DNA of 21,247 nucleotides from JBOHER01 sp050701115 (GCA_050701115.1 JBOHER010000322.1:1-21247); one strand, 5' to 3'. Shown: positions 1 to 8,377, numbered from the stretch's first letter. Notes: generated by a model from the letters alone, not told the origin. Program-made: numbers and translations.

Positions 1-22
1 ACCCCCAGGTTCCACCGCCCCG

Positions 23-59
23 CGGCTTCTTATTTCTGTTTCGGCTTCTTATTTCTGTT
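23..59. repeat. two direct copies of an 18-bp AT-richer repeat
   Basis: Two identical 18-bp copies (23-40 and 42-59), separated by one base, start CGGCTTCTT and end TTTCTGTT. They are richer in T than the surrounding DNA. They lie downstream of the minus-strand liv operon, next to a second, C-rich direct repeat (about 101-133). No gene is recognisable in bases 1-181. The function is unknown. Confidence 0.7.
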
Positions 60-100
60 CGCGTTTCACACTCCCCACGGCCTTGATGATGTCGGGTTGC

Positions 101-134
101 CGGCCCCCCACATCCCCGGCCCCCCCACATCCCC
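101..134. repeat. C-rich direct repeat of about 17 bp, two copies
   Basis: The unit CGG, a C run, ACAT and a second C run occurs twice in a row, at about 101-117 and 117-134. The copies differ by one base in C-run length. It is non-coding and lies downstream of the minus-strand operon. It may be a simple slippage product. Confidence 0.55.
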
Positions 135-158
135 CGGCCCGGGTCGTGCGTGAAAGTT

Positions 159-172
159 GCCCCATGAGGGGC
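159..172 (-). terminator. possible terminator hairpin of the liv operon
   Basis: A perfect 5-bp GC stem (GCCCC/GGGGC) with a 4-base loop sits ten bases past the stop codon of the last minus-strand gene. On the minus strand it is followed by only a short T-containing stretch. The hairpin is clear, but its use as an intrinsic terminator is uncertain. Confidence 0.4.
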
Positions 173-181
173 CATAATCAC

Positions 182-1378
182 TCACGACTCCCAGCTGCGC
201 AGGTCGACCAGGGTGCCGTTGTCGTCGGCGACGGAGTCAACGATCACGACGTCCGCGGTGAAGCGCAGTGCGGACTTGATCCGCTCCCTGACCAACGCGA
301 TGACCGGCTCGGGCTGGGCATCCGGCGCCGGGACGATCTCGCAGCGCAACTCATCTCGGTGCGCGATCCGATCGACGACGAAGCGATACGCCGCCACCCC
401 GGTCAGATCTCGCATCGCGGCCTCGACCTGGCGAGGATGCAGGAACATCCCGCGCACCTTGACCGCCGCGCCGACCCGGCCGAGCACGCCGGCCAGTGCC
501 GGTCGGCCGTCGTGGCCTGCCACCCACGCCGACAGGTCGCCGGTGCCGAACCGGACCAGCGGATACTCCGGCCTGAGCAGGGTGACGACCACCTGTCCCT
601 CACCGTTCTCGATCGGCAGACCGGTATCGAGGTCGCACACCTGCACCAGCACGTCGGCCGGCACCACCATTCCCCCGCCGGACTCCACCTCATAGCCGAG
701 CAGTCCGGCCTCTGCGGTCCCGTAGGCCATGCGGACCTCGGGAACGCGCTCGGTGAGCAGTGCGCGCAGCGAGTCGGGCAGCGACTCCGCGGTGACCAAC
801 GCTTTGCCGAGCCGCCACCGCGCAGGGTCGAGGCCGGACTCGTCGAAGCGGTCGATCAGCGCCTTCAGGTAGCTCGGCAGACCCGTGTAGGCAGAGACGC
901 CCAGATCAGCGACCGCATGCGCCTGCAGGTCGAGGTTGCCGACACCGCCGGGCAGGACTGTGGCGCCGAGCGCCAGCGACGCCTCATCGAACATGGCACC
1001 CGCGGGGGAGAGGTGGTAGCCGAAACAGTTGAGCACCACATCGTCGGCGCCGATGCCGGCCGCGGCCAGCGCCTCGCGCCATCGCCACGGATCGGCCCCG
1101 GACAGTTGTGGCTCGTAGATCGGGCCCGGTGACTGGAACACCCGCCGGGTGTTCGCGCCTGCAGCGAGCAGGCCCCCGAACGGCGGGCGCTCCCGCTGCA
1201 GCGCCTGCACGTCGTCCTTGGTGAGGATATCCAAGGCGTCGAGGTCGCGGATGCGCCGCACCTTCTCTGGTGGCAGGCCCGCGGCGCGCAACCGCTCGGC
1301 GAACGCCGGTACCCGCGCCGCAGCGTCTCGGACCGTGGCGGCGACCCGATCGTCGAGTACGGAAGTGAATGTGGACAT
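182..1378 (-). CDS. PaaK-like phenylacetate-CoA ligase family protein (adenylate-forming)
   Basis: This 398-residue protein resembles the phenylacetate-CoA ligase (PaaK) family, whose members join an aromatic acid to CoA through an acyl-adenylate. It has a PaaK-type N-terminus leading to a TKDD segment (residues 53-56), the acyl-binding/adenylation motif YGTAEAG (219-225), FGTGD (277-281) and a basic hinge region (301-315). Two elements depart from the family. The usual SSGTTGKP loop is replaced by QSPGPIYEP (82-90), and the C-terminal tail (DNGTL, 386-390) lacks the expected lysine. The ATG is preceded by a GGGGGT ribosome site. It lies 12 bases after livF and is the last gene of the operon, so it probably acts on or senses the imported acid. 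Family assignment is good, but activity and substrate are unknown. Confidence 0.75.
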   Translation of the reverse strand: MSTFTSVLDDRVAATVRDAAARVPAFAERLRAAGLPPEKVRRIRDLDALDILTKDDVQALQRERPPFGGLLAAGANTRRVFQSPGPIYEPQLSGADPWRWREALAAAGIGADDVVLNCFGYHLSPAGAMFDEASLALGATVLPGGVGNLDLQAHAVADLGVSAYTGLPSYLKALIDRFDESGLDPARWRLGKALVTAESLPDSLRALLTERVPEVRMAYGTAEAGLLGYEVESGGGMVVPADVLVQVCDLDTGLPIENGEGQVVVTLLRPEYPLVRFGTGDLSAWVAGHDGRPALAGVLGRVGAAVKVRGMFLHPRQVEAAMRDLTGVAAYRFVVDRIAHRDELRCEIVPAPDAQPEPVIALVRERIKSALRFTADVVIVDSVADDNGTLVDLRSWES

Positions 1379-1390
1379 CGGCGACCCCCG

Positions 1391-2242
1391 TCACAGCCAG
1401 CGCTTGCGGCGTTTGTAGTGCTTGACGTCCCGATAGCTCTTGCGGCTGCCCTCCTCGCCGAGGCCGAGATAGAACTCCTTGACGTCGGGGTTCTCGCGCA
1501 GTTCGGCGGCCTCCCCCTCCAGCACGATGCGTCCCTGCTCCATGATGTAGCCGTGGTGGGCGATCTCCAGCGCGCGCCGGGCGTTCTGCTCGACCACCAG
1601 TACGGTGGTGCCGAGGTCGGCGTTGAGCCGGGCTATGTAGCCGAAGATTTCCTGCACCAGCAGAGGAGCGAGTCCGAGCGAGGGTTCGTCGAGCATCAGC
1701 AGGGTGGGTTGGGCCATCAGCGCCCGGCCGATCACGAGCATCTGCTGCTCACCGCCGGACAGGAACCCGGCGGTGCGGGAACGCAGCTCCCGCAAGCGCG
1801 GGAAGTAGCTGTAGACAAGGTCGAGGTGCGCAGCCGATGCCCGCCCGCGGCTGTAGGCGCCGGCGACCAGGTTCTCCTGCACGGTCAGGTGCTCGAAGAC
1901 GTGCCTGCCCTCCATGCACAGCGACATGCCGAGCCGCACCCGCTCCGCGGCGTCGGTGTAGGTGACGTCGCGGCCGCCGAAGCTGATCGACCCGTCGGTG
2001 ATCTCACCGTGTTCGGTGGGCAGTAGCCCGGAGACGGCCTTCAACGTCGTCGACTTGCCCGCGCCGTTCGATCCGAGCACCGCGACGATCGACCCCTGCG
2101 GAACGACCAGCGACAGGCCGCGCAGCACCAGGATGACCTCGTCGTAGATCACCTCGATGTTGTTGATCGCCAGCAGCGCGGTGGGGGTGGTGGCCGGTTC
2201 TCCGGCCACCACCGGCCCGTGCGCAGTCGGGGAAGTCGTCAC
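1391..2242 (-). CDS. livF: HAAT-type ABC transporter ATP-binding protein (LivF)
   Basis: This 283-residue ATPase of a branched-chain-amino-acid-type importer acts on the cytoplasmic face with LivG and drives the LivH/LivM channel. It has Walker A GSNGAGKST (57-65), the ABC signature LSGGE (161-165) and Walker B ending LDEP (181-187). The tail is very basic (DVKHYKRRKRWL), longer than in plain LivF, and I recall similar tails in liv operons that carry acyl-CoA ligases. It starts with GTG in a four-base GTGA overlap with the stop of the substrate-binding protein gene, which implies translational coupling. The PaaK-like gene follows after 12 bases. The transported substrate is more likely a carboxylic acid than an amino acid, given the two ligases in the operon; that is inference. 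Confidence 0.92.
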   Translation of the reverse strand: MTTSPTAHGPVVAGEPATTPTALLAINNIEVIYDEVILVLRGLSLVVPQGSIVAVLGSNGAGKSTTLKAVSGLLPTEHGEITDGSISFGGRDVTYTDAAERVRLGMSLCMEGRHVFEHLTVQENLVAGAYSRGRASAAHLDLVYSYFPRLRELRSRTAGFLSGGEQQMLVIGRALMAQPTLLMLDEPSLGLAPLLVQEIFGYIARLNADLGTTVLVVEQNARRALEIAHHGYIMEQGRIVLEGEAAELRENPDVKEFYLGLGEEGSRKSYRDVKHYKRRKRWL

Positions 2243-3423
2243 GGCGTGACTTCCTTCTCCATCTCGACGAGCGTGCCGTCGGTGACCTGGTAGATGCCGG
2301 TGCCCTCAACGCCCTTGTGGTTGTCGGCCTCGAAGTCGACCGGCATGGACACGCCTCCGGTGTCGACCGGGTCCATCGTTTCCAGGGCCGCTTTGATGTT
2401 GGGTCCGGTGACGTCCTTGCCGTCCGCGATGACCTTGCGGATGCCCTCGGTCATCACGTGCATCGTGTACCAGCCCTGCACGTAATGCAGCCCCTTGTCC
2501 TCGAGGCTCTCGCCCTTGGACTCGAGGAACTTGGAAGGCTCCTCGTGGCCGGGCACCTGCACCGACGGCGGAGTGAACGGTTGCACCATGATGTGGCCAT
2601 CGGCGGCTTCTCCGGCGAGCTTGACGAACAGTTCGTCGGCGCACCAGTTGAGGCAAACGATCGTCATGTCCAGGTTTTGCTGCGCGATGTTACGGGCCAG
2701 CACGGCGGCCGGGCTGGACACGTTCTGGATGACGACGTACTTCGCGCCCTGTGAGCGCGCCCGGCTCAGTTGCGCCACGAAGTCGGTCGCGCCCGCAGGC
2801 ATGGCATAGGCGCGGTAGCCGAGGTCGAGACCGGCCTCGGAGAGGTAGTCCTCGCCGTCCTTGATCGGCGACTCGCCAAAGGGACTGTCGTGGTGGAACA
2901 CCGCGACCTCCGCATTGCCATCCGCGTCCTCGGCGATCCATTTCAATGCGACCCGCATCTGGTCGGAGTAGGTGGTGGCGACGACGAAGTTGTACGGCGT
3001 CTCCTCGGCGTCGACCAGGGTTTCGGCATAGGAGGCGGACATGAACGGCAGTTCGTCCTGGGTGACCTTCTGCCGCAGGGCCTCGGTGTCGGCGGTACCC
3101 CAGCCCTGGATCGCCACCACGTTCTCGTTGACGTACTGGGAGTAGAGCTGCTCGGATCGGGCCACGTCGTAGGCGTAGTCGTTGAGCTTCAACTCGATGG
3201 TGCGGCCGTCGATGCCGCCGCCCGAGTTGAGCCACTCGACGTATCCCCGGATGCCCTCGCTGTAGGGGGTTCCGACGTCGGCGGTGGCGCCGGAGAGATC
3301 GGACAGAACGCCGATCGCGATCGGCCCGTCGCCACCTTCGTCATCGGCTCCGGGACCGCCGCAGGCGGTGATGGTCAACGCGACGGCAGCCACCGTTGCC
3401 AGCGTCGCACGTAAGTGCTTCAT
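2239..3423 (-). CDS. periplasmic-binding-type lipoprotein of the HAAT importer (LivJ/LivK-like)
   Basis: This 394-residue substrate-binding lipoprotein would be tethered outside the membrane and deliver ligand to LivH/LivM. The N-terminus is a classic lipoprotein signal: basic MKHLR, a hydrophobic stretch, then LTITAC with the lipidated cysteine at residue 21. The mature part begins with the family's IAIGVLSDLSG strand and contains the type I binding fold. I chose the ATG at 3423 over an in-frame start 51 bases upstream because AAGGAGGA lies nine bases before it and the signal peptide starts there. It follows livM after 47 bases, the largest gap in the operon, so with this strong site it may be made in excess of the membrane subunits. 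It overlaps livF by four bases. The ligand cannot be read from sequence alone. Confidence 0.93.
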   Translation of the reverse strand: MKHLRATLATVAAVALTITACGGPGADDEGGDGPIAIGVLSDLSGATADVGTPYSEGIRGYVEWLNSGGGIDGRTIELKLNDYAYDVARSEQLYSQYVNENVVAIQGWGTADTEALRQKVTQDELPFMSASYAETLVDAEETPYNFVVATTYSDQMRVALKWIAEDADGNAEVAVFHHDSPFGESPIKDGEDYLSEAGLDLGYRAYAMPAGATDFVAQLSRARSQGAKYVVIQNVSSPAAVLARNIAQQNLDMTIVCLNWCADELFVKLAGEAADGHIMVQPFTPPSVQVPGHEEPSKFLESKGESLEDKGLHYVQGWYTMHVMTEGIRKVIADGKDVTGPNIKAALETMDPVDTGGVSMPVDFEADNHKGVEGTGIYQVTDGTLVEMEKEVTP

Positions 3424-3432
3424 CGCTTTGAT

Positions 3433-3440
3433 TCCTCCTT
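3433..3440 (-). promoter_or_regulatory. strong ribosome binding site deciding the lipoprotein start
   Basis: AAGGAGGA on the minus strand, nine bases before the ATG at 3423, is nearly a full anti-16S match. It fixes the start of the substrate-binding lipoprotein and is the strongest such site in the liv operon. Confidence 0.85.
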
Positions 3441-3470
3441 CATCAGCGGTGCTTACCGACCTGGCCGCGG

Positions 3471-4523
3471 TCAATATCGGTACGGCCAGAACCTCACGTA
3501 GTCCTTCATGCGTTGCCAGATGCGGGCGAGGCCGCGGGGCTCGAAGATCAGGAACAGCACGATCACCAGTCCAAAGACGATCACCTGGACGGCAGGCAGC
3601 CGCTGCGCGGTCCCCGGGAGCGTGGCCTGCAGATCCTGCCCCATCCGGGTGATCAGCGCGGGCAAGGTGATCATGAAGATGGCGCCGTAGACGCTGCCCG
3701 CGATCGAGCCGAGGCCGCCGACGATGATGATGGCCAGGTAGAGCACCGACACGTGGAGCGTGAACCGCTCCCAGGTGACGATCCCGGTGTAGTGCGCGGT
3801 GAGCGCCCCGGCGAGTCCCACGTAGGCCGAGGACACCGCGAAGGCCAGCACCTTGGTGCGGGTGACGTCGATACCCATCGCCGACGCCGCGATGTCCTGG
3901 TCGCGGACCGCCATGAACGACCGGCCGAGGCCGGTGCGGAACAAGTTGCGCGCGGTCAGTACGGCGAGGACCGCGAAGGTCACGATGACCCAGTACCAGT
4001 GGAAGTCCTTGCGGAAAACGAAGCCCGCGATCTCCAACCGGGGCAACGAAATCGCATCGACGCCGCCGGTGACCGCGTCCCAGGTGCGGACCGCGAACAG
4101 GATGATCTCCTGCGATGCCAGGGTCGCGATGGCGAGGTAGAGGCCCTTGAGCCGCAGTGCCGGGATGCCGAAGAGGGCGCCGATCACGGCGGTGGTCAGC
4201 ACCGCGCAGAATATCGACACCGGTACCGGCAGGCCGGCGCGCAGGTGCAGCAACGCCGAGGTGTACGCGCCGACCGCGAGGAAGCCACCCTGGCCGAGAC
4301 TGATCTGGCCGGTGTAGCCAACGAGGATGTTCAACCCGATCGCACCGATGACGGCGATGCCGATCTGATTGGCGATGGTCAGCCAGTACGGGGTCACCGT
4401 GAACGGCACCGCGAGAACAGCCAGCGCCATAATCAGCAGCCGGAACTTCTCCGCGCGGGTGTGCCGCAGCGTCAGTTCGGAGGCATAGCTGCGATGGTGG
4501 ACTCCGGTCGCTGTGGCTACCAC
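3471..4523 (-). CDS. livM: HAAT-type ABC transporter permease (LivM)
   Basis: This 350-residue inner-membrane permease pairs with LivH to form the channel. It has about nine to ten hydrophobic segments and the family's signature stretch NILVGYTGQISLGQGGF near residues 65-81. It also has LGSIAGSVYGA towards the C-terminus, followed by a basic cytoplasmic tail. It starts with GTG one base after the livH stop, so the two permease genes are presumably translated together. The length is normal for LivM. The N-terminal 30 residues are hydrophilic, with the first membrane span after them. It is part of the liv operon with both ATPases and the binding protein. Confidence 0.92.
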   Translation of the reverse strand: MVATATGVHHRSYASELTLRHTRAEKFRLLIMALAVLAVPFTVTPYWLTIANQIGIAVIGAIGLNILVGYTGQISLGQGGFLAVGAYTSALLHLRAGLPVPVSIFCAVLTTAVIGALFGIPALRLKGLYLAIATLASQEIILFAVRTWDAVTGGVDAISLPRLEIAGFVFRKDFHWYWVIVTFAVLAVLTARNLFRTGLGRSFMAVRDQDIAASAMGIDVTRTKVLAFAVSSAYVGLAGALTAHYTGIVTWERFTLHVSVLYLAIIIVGGLGSIAGSVYGAIFMITLPALITRMGQDLQATLPGTAQRLPAVQVIVFGLVIVLFLIFEPRGLARIWQRMKDYVRFWPYRY

Positions 4524-4524
4524 G

Positions 4525-5397
4525 TCAGACCCTCTCGATTCGCGTCTGGCCGAACAAGCCGTACGGGCGGATCATCAGGATGGCGATCAGGACGACGAAC
4601 GGAACGATCTGCTCGAGACCCCCGCCGACATAGCCCGCGGTGTACTGCGTGATCACGCCGATGATGATTCCGCCGACGATCGTGCCCGGCACCGAATCGA
4701 GGCCGCCCAGGATCACCACAGGGAAGACGACGAGGCCGAAGCTCGCCAGGCCGGCCGACACACCGACGAGGCTGGCGAGCAGGATCCCGCCGATCACCGC
4801 GGTGACCGCGGCCAGTGCCCACGCCATCGCGAAGACCCGGCGCACGCTGATGCCCATGGTGAACGCGGCCTGCTGGTCGTCGGCGACCGCCCGCATCGCG
4901 ACGCCGTGCCGTGATCGGGTGAAGAACAGCGAGAAGGCGGTCAGCACCACGGCCGCGATGGCTATCGCGGCAAGGCGGCTCCACGGGATGGTGACCCCGG
5001 CCAGCTCGAGTGAGCCGGGGGGCAGGAAGCGCGGGGTCTGTTTGGGCGAGGTGCCGAAGAAGAACTGCACCCCGCCGCCGAGAACCGAGGAAAGGCCGAT
5101 CGTCACCATGATCACCGCGATCGCGTCTTCACCGATCATCGGCCGCAAGATGAAGCGCTCGACGAGAACGCCCAGCACCGTGGCGGCGACGACCCCGATC
5201 AAGATGGCCAGCGTCCAGTGGAAGCCGAACACGAGCATCGCCGCGTAGAACACGTAGGCCCCGATGAGCAGGAAGTGGCCCTGGGCGAAGTTGATGACGC
5301 CGGTGGCCTTGTAGATGAGCACGAAGCCGAGCGCCGCGAGCGCAAGGATCGCGCCGTTGGACAGTCCGAACAGGGTGAGCTGCAGGAATTCACTCAT
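4525..5397 (-). CDS. livH: HAAT-type ABC transporter permease (LivH)
   Basis: This 290-residue membrane permease is the partner of LivM. It opens with the family pattern FGLSNGAILALAALGF and GVINFAQGHFLLIGAY (within residues 8-47) and contains several hydrophobic spans and the conserved VVFPVVILGGLDSVPGT loop. The reading frame stays open far upstream, but the start is set at the ATG at 5397. There it overlaps the stop of the acyl-CoA synthetase gene by four bases (ATGA), and the protein then begins exactly where LivH proteins do. It lies between the synthetase and livM. Confidence 0.92.
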   Translation of the reverse strand: MSEFLQLTLFGLSNGAILALAALGFVLIYKATGVINFAQGHFLLIGAYVFYAAMLVFGFHWTLAILIGVVAATVLGVLVERFILRPMIGEDAIAVIMVTIGLSSVLGGGVQFFFGTSPKQTPRFLPPGSLELAGVTIPWSRLAAIAIAAVVLTAFSLFFTRSRHGVAMRAVADDQQAAFTMGISVRRVFAMAWALAAVTAVIGGILLASLVGVSAGLASFGLVVFPVVILGGLDSVPGTIVGGIIIGVITQYTAGYVGGGLEQIVPFVVLIAILMIRPYGLFGQTRIERV

Positions 5398-7394
5398 CGG
5401 CGCCCACTCCAGACCGGTCTGGTACCGCGCGCTTGCCTGCCGGCGAAGGTGGTCACGTCGAAGATCCGCAGCGGGATCTTGCGCTCGACGACCGTGCCGT
5501 CCTGGTAGGTCACCGTGCTGGTGATGGTCACCTCGCCCGCTCCCCGTTCCAGTGCCGCGATGAGTTCGGCGTAGCGCGCCGCGATCACGCCCCTGCGCAC
5601 TTTGCGGGTGCGGGTGATCTCGTCGTCGTCGGGGTCGAGTTGCTTGTGCAGCAAGAGGAATCGCCGCACTCTGATGCTTTCGGGTAGATCCGCGTTGGCG
5701 CGCACGACATCCTCGGCGACCAGCTGGTAGACCTCCGGCTTGGCTGCCAGGTCGGTGTAGGTCGTGTAGGACTGGTGTTCGTGCTCGGCCCACGCTCCAA
5801 CCGTCGCCGGATCGATGACGATCATCGCGGTCACTCCCGCGCCCGATTCGCCGCCGAAGGCCACCGCTTCTTCGACATAGGGGCTGAACTTCAGTTTGTT
5901 CTCCACGAAGGCGGCGGAGAACAACTGGCCGTCCACCGTGCGCCGGACGTCCTTCGCCCGGTCGATGACCACAAGGTGGCCGTCCTCGAGGTATCCGGCG
6001 TCACCGGTGCGCAGCCAGCCCTCCGGGTCGCGCGCGCCCTCGGTGCCCTCCTGGTTGCGGTGATAACCGCGGAAGACCGATGCGGAGCGGAGCAGGATCT
6101 CGCCGTCGTCTGCGATCCGCAACTCGGTCTCCGGCAGGGGACTGCCGACGGTGTGGAAGCGGATGTCGTCGTCGGAGTGCACGACGGCGATGCCGCAGAT
6201 CTCGGTCTGGCCGTAGATCTGCTTGAGGTTGACGCCGATGGCGTGGAAGAAGCGGAACACGTCGGGGCCGAGCGGCGCTCCGCCGGTGTAGCCGCGTTTG
6301 AGCCTGGCCAGTCCGAGCTGGTCGCGCACCGGACGCAAGGCGGCGGCGTTGGCGATCATGTGCCCGAGCGTCAGCCACAGCCCTGGCCTGCGTCCGCGCA
6401 CCCTGAGCTCGGCGACCTTGTCGCCCACGGCGTAGCCCCAGCCGAACACCGCGCGCTTGAGCCTGCCCGCCTCGTCGATGCGCACTTGGACATCGGAGAG
6501 CATCGACTCCCAGATCCGGGGCGGGCTGAACATCACGTCCGGCCCGATCTCGCGCAGGTCCGCCCGCTGCGTGGCGGCGTCCTCGGGGAAGCTCAAGGTG
6601 AGCCCGCGGGACAGGCCGCAGGCGACGGCCAGCATCTGCTCGCCGATCCAGGCGAAGGGCAGGAAGCTCACGTACCGGTCGCTGCCGTCGAGCGGATCGA
6701 CCTGCTGCAGGTGACCCGCCATCGTGAGCAGGTTCGCGTGGGTGAGCTCGGCCAGCTTGGGCAGTGACGTGGTGCCCGAGGTCGTGCAGATGATCGCGAC
6801 ATCGTCGGGGGTCGATGCCGCCACGCGGTTGTCGAGCCAGCCTGGGTGCTCGCTGCCCCAGCGTGCCCCGGCCGCCTCGATCGCGGTGAACTCCCGCAGG
6901 TACGGCTGGTCGTACTGTTCCAGCCCGTGCGGGTCGTAGTAGATGACGGTCTCGAGGCGGGGGAGCCGTTCCTTGAGCCGGATGAGCTTGTCGACCTGCT
7001 CCTGATCCTCGGCCACCACGACGCGCACCCGCGCGATGTCCAGGATGTGCACGATCTCGTCACCGATGCTGGTCGGGTAGATGCCGACGACCGCTGCCCC
7101 GATCGACTGAGCGGCGAGTTCGGCGATCAGCCATTCCGGCCGGTTGTCCCCGATGACGGCGACCACCTGGCCGGTGTCCACCCCCAGCACGGCCAGGCCG
7201 TGCGCGAAGTCGGCGACCCGGTCGGCGTAGGCGCGCCAGCTGATCGGCTGCCAGATGCCGTACAGCTTTTCCTGTAGTGCGACGTCATCGGGTTGCCGCG
7301 CGGAACGGGTGCGCAGCAACCGCGGGAAGGTGTCCGCTTCCTGCCTTGTCGCGCCGAGGATCCCGGCCGGTGGTCGCGAGACGGCCGGCATCAT
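5394..7394 (-). CDS. AMP-dependent acyl-CoA synthetase (FadD-like) embedded in the liv operon
   Basis: This 666-residue adenylate-forming enzyme is predicted to activate a carboxylic acid with ATP and CoA, giving an acyl-CoA. Its core motifs are intact: P-loop TSGTTSLPK (205-213, with Ser for the usual Gly), YGQTE (394-398), LRTGD (461-465) and the catalytic lysine in TRTRKVRR (K598). Past the lysine it has a roughly 65-residue tail. It is flanked by livG (ATGA overlap at its start) and livH (ATGA overlap at its end), so it is made in step with the transporter. This suggests that the imported acid is trapped as a CoA ester, as in vectorial acylation. The substrate could be a long-chain or an aromatic acid; the sequence does not settle which. 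Confidence 0.88.
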   Translation of the reverse strand: MMPAVSRPPAGILGATRQEADTFPRLLRTRSARQPDDVALQEKLYGIWQPISWRAYADRVADFAHGLAVLGVDTGQVVAVIGDNRPEWLIAELAAQSIGAAVVGIYPTSIGDEIVHILDIARVRVVVAEDQEQVDKLIRLKERLPRLETVIYYDPHGLEQYDQPYLREFTAIEAAGARWGSEHPGWLDNRVAASTPDDVAIICTTSGTTSLPKLAELTHANLLTMAGHLQQVDPLDGSDRYVSFLPFAWIGEQMLAVACGLSRGLTLSFPEDAATQRADLREIGPDVMFSPPRIWESMLSDVQVRIDEAGRLKRAVFGWGYAVGDKVAELRVRGRRPGLWLTLGHMIANAAALRPVRDQLGLARLKRGYTGGAPLGPDVFRFFHAIGVNLKQIYGQTEICGIAVVHSDDDIRFHTVGSPLPETELRIADDGEILLRSASVFRGYHRNQEGTEGARDPEGWLRTGDAGYLEDGHLVVIDRAKDVRRTVDGQLFSAAFVENKLKFSPYVEEAVAFGGESGAGVTAMIVIDPATVGAWAEHEHQSYTTYTDLAAKPEVYQLVAEDVVRANADLPESIRVRRFLLLHKQLDPDDDEITRTRKVRRGVIAARYAELIAALERGAGEVTITSTVTYQDGTVVERKIPLRIFDVTTFAGRQARGTRPVWSGRR

Positions 7395-8227
7395 GTGCTC
7401 AGCTCCTCGCCGAGGTAGGCCTTGATCACGTCCGGGTGACCGCTGACCTCGGCCGGCGTGCCGTCCGCGATGAGCACACCGAAGTCGAGCACGCTGACCC
7501 GGTCGGAGATGTCCATCACGACGTTCATGTCGTGTTCGATGAGCACCACGGTGACCCCGGCGAGTTCGTGCACGTCAAGGATGAACCGGGCCATGTCCTC
7601 CTTCTCCTCGGCGTTCATGCCCGCCATCGGTTCGTCGAGGAGCAGCAGCGCGGGCTGCATGCACAGGGCGCGGCCGAGTTCGACCCGCTTCTGGAAGCCG
7701 TAGGCCAGTGAGCCGACCAGCTTGTGCCGCACCGACTGGATGTGCAGCAGGTCGATGACCTCCTCGACCATCTCCCGGTGCGCGATCTCCTGCCTGCGGG
7801 CGGGTCCGAACCACGCGATCGACGGCAGCAGGCGGTGCCGCATGTGGGTGTGGCGGCCCAGCATCAGGTTCTCCAGCACGGTCAGGTTCCGGAACAGTTC
7901 GATGTTCTGGAACGACCGCGCCACGCCGAGCCGGGCGATCTTGTGCGGTCGCATCCGCACCAGGTTGTGCTCGCCGTTGCCGGTGTGCAGTACGACCCGG
8001 CCCCGTTGCGGGCGGTAGAGGCCGCTGATGCAGTTGAGCAGGCTGGACTTCCCGGCGCCGTTCGGTCCGATCACCGCGTGTACGTCGCCCTGGACGACGT
8101 TGAAGCCGACGTCGGCCAACGCCCTGATCCCGCCGAAGGAGAGTTCGACGCCGGAGACCTCCAGCAGCGGCTGACCCGAGGTCAGCGTGCTGCCGTTGAG
8201 CGGATGGCGGTAGGCCCGCGTGAGCAC
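7391..8227 (-). CDS. livG: HAAT-type ABC transporter ATP-binding protein (LivG), first gene of the operon
   Basis: This 278-residue ATPase is the partner of LivF. It has Walker A GPNGAGKSS (54-62), a Q-loop near VARSFQN (102-108), Walker B LLLLDEP (194-200) and the switch histidine H232. The ABC signature reads LAYGFQ (174-179) rather than LSYGQ. I recall a non-Ser residue here in the LivG subgroup that travels with acyl-CoA synthetases, so it need not mean loss of activity. The start is GTG at 8227, preceded by AGAGGTG on the minus strand. Some of the first 20 residues may be dispensable, since the conserved domain begins at about residue 20. A promoter-like sequence lies about 45 bases upstream, and the divergent IclR gene begins 150 bases away. 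Confidence 0.92.
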   Translation of the reverse strand: MLTRAYRHPLNGSTLTSGQPLLEVSGVELSFGGIRALADVGFNVVQGDVHAVIGPNGAGKSSLLNCISGLYRPQRGRVVLHTGNGEHNLVRMRPHKIARLGVARSFQNIELFRNLTVLENLMLGRHTHMRHRLLPSIAWFGPARRQEIAHREMVEEVIDLLHIQSVRHKLVGSLAYGFQKRVELGRALCMQPALLLLDEPMAGMNAEEKEDMARFILDVHELAGVTVVLIEHDMNVVMDISDRVSVLDFGVLIADGTPAEVSGHPDVIKAYLGEELST

Positions 8228-8273
8228 GTTCGCGCACCTCTGCGTTCTCTGCGTCGATCAGGATGTGACGCCG

Positions 8274-8302
8274 ACCATACGTTTCCACTATCTGAAAGGC
8301 AA
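8274..8302 (-). promoter_or_regulatory. candidate promoter of the liv operon
   Basis: On the minus strand, TTGCCT (8297-8302) and TATGGT (8274-8279) are separated by 17 bases and each matches the sigma-70 consensus at four of six positions. The predicted transcription start near 8267 gives a leader of about 40 bases before livG. The site lies in the 150-base gap shared with the divergent IclR gene and is AT-richer than its surroundings. A TTTC...GAAA dyad (about 8282-8297) overlaps the spacer and could be a regulator site. None of this has been tested. Confidence 0.5.
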
Positions 8303-8377
8303 TACTGTGGATTGGAGTTGTTATCCGGTGGTAGCGTGCTCGCGTACGGTAATTGGAAGATCGCCGGGGGGAGGGCC

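Noticed and set aside
3513..4652. Plus-strand open frame opposite livM
   Set aside because: It is rich in Asp, Arg, Gly and His with no family resemblance; livM on the other strand is certain.
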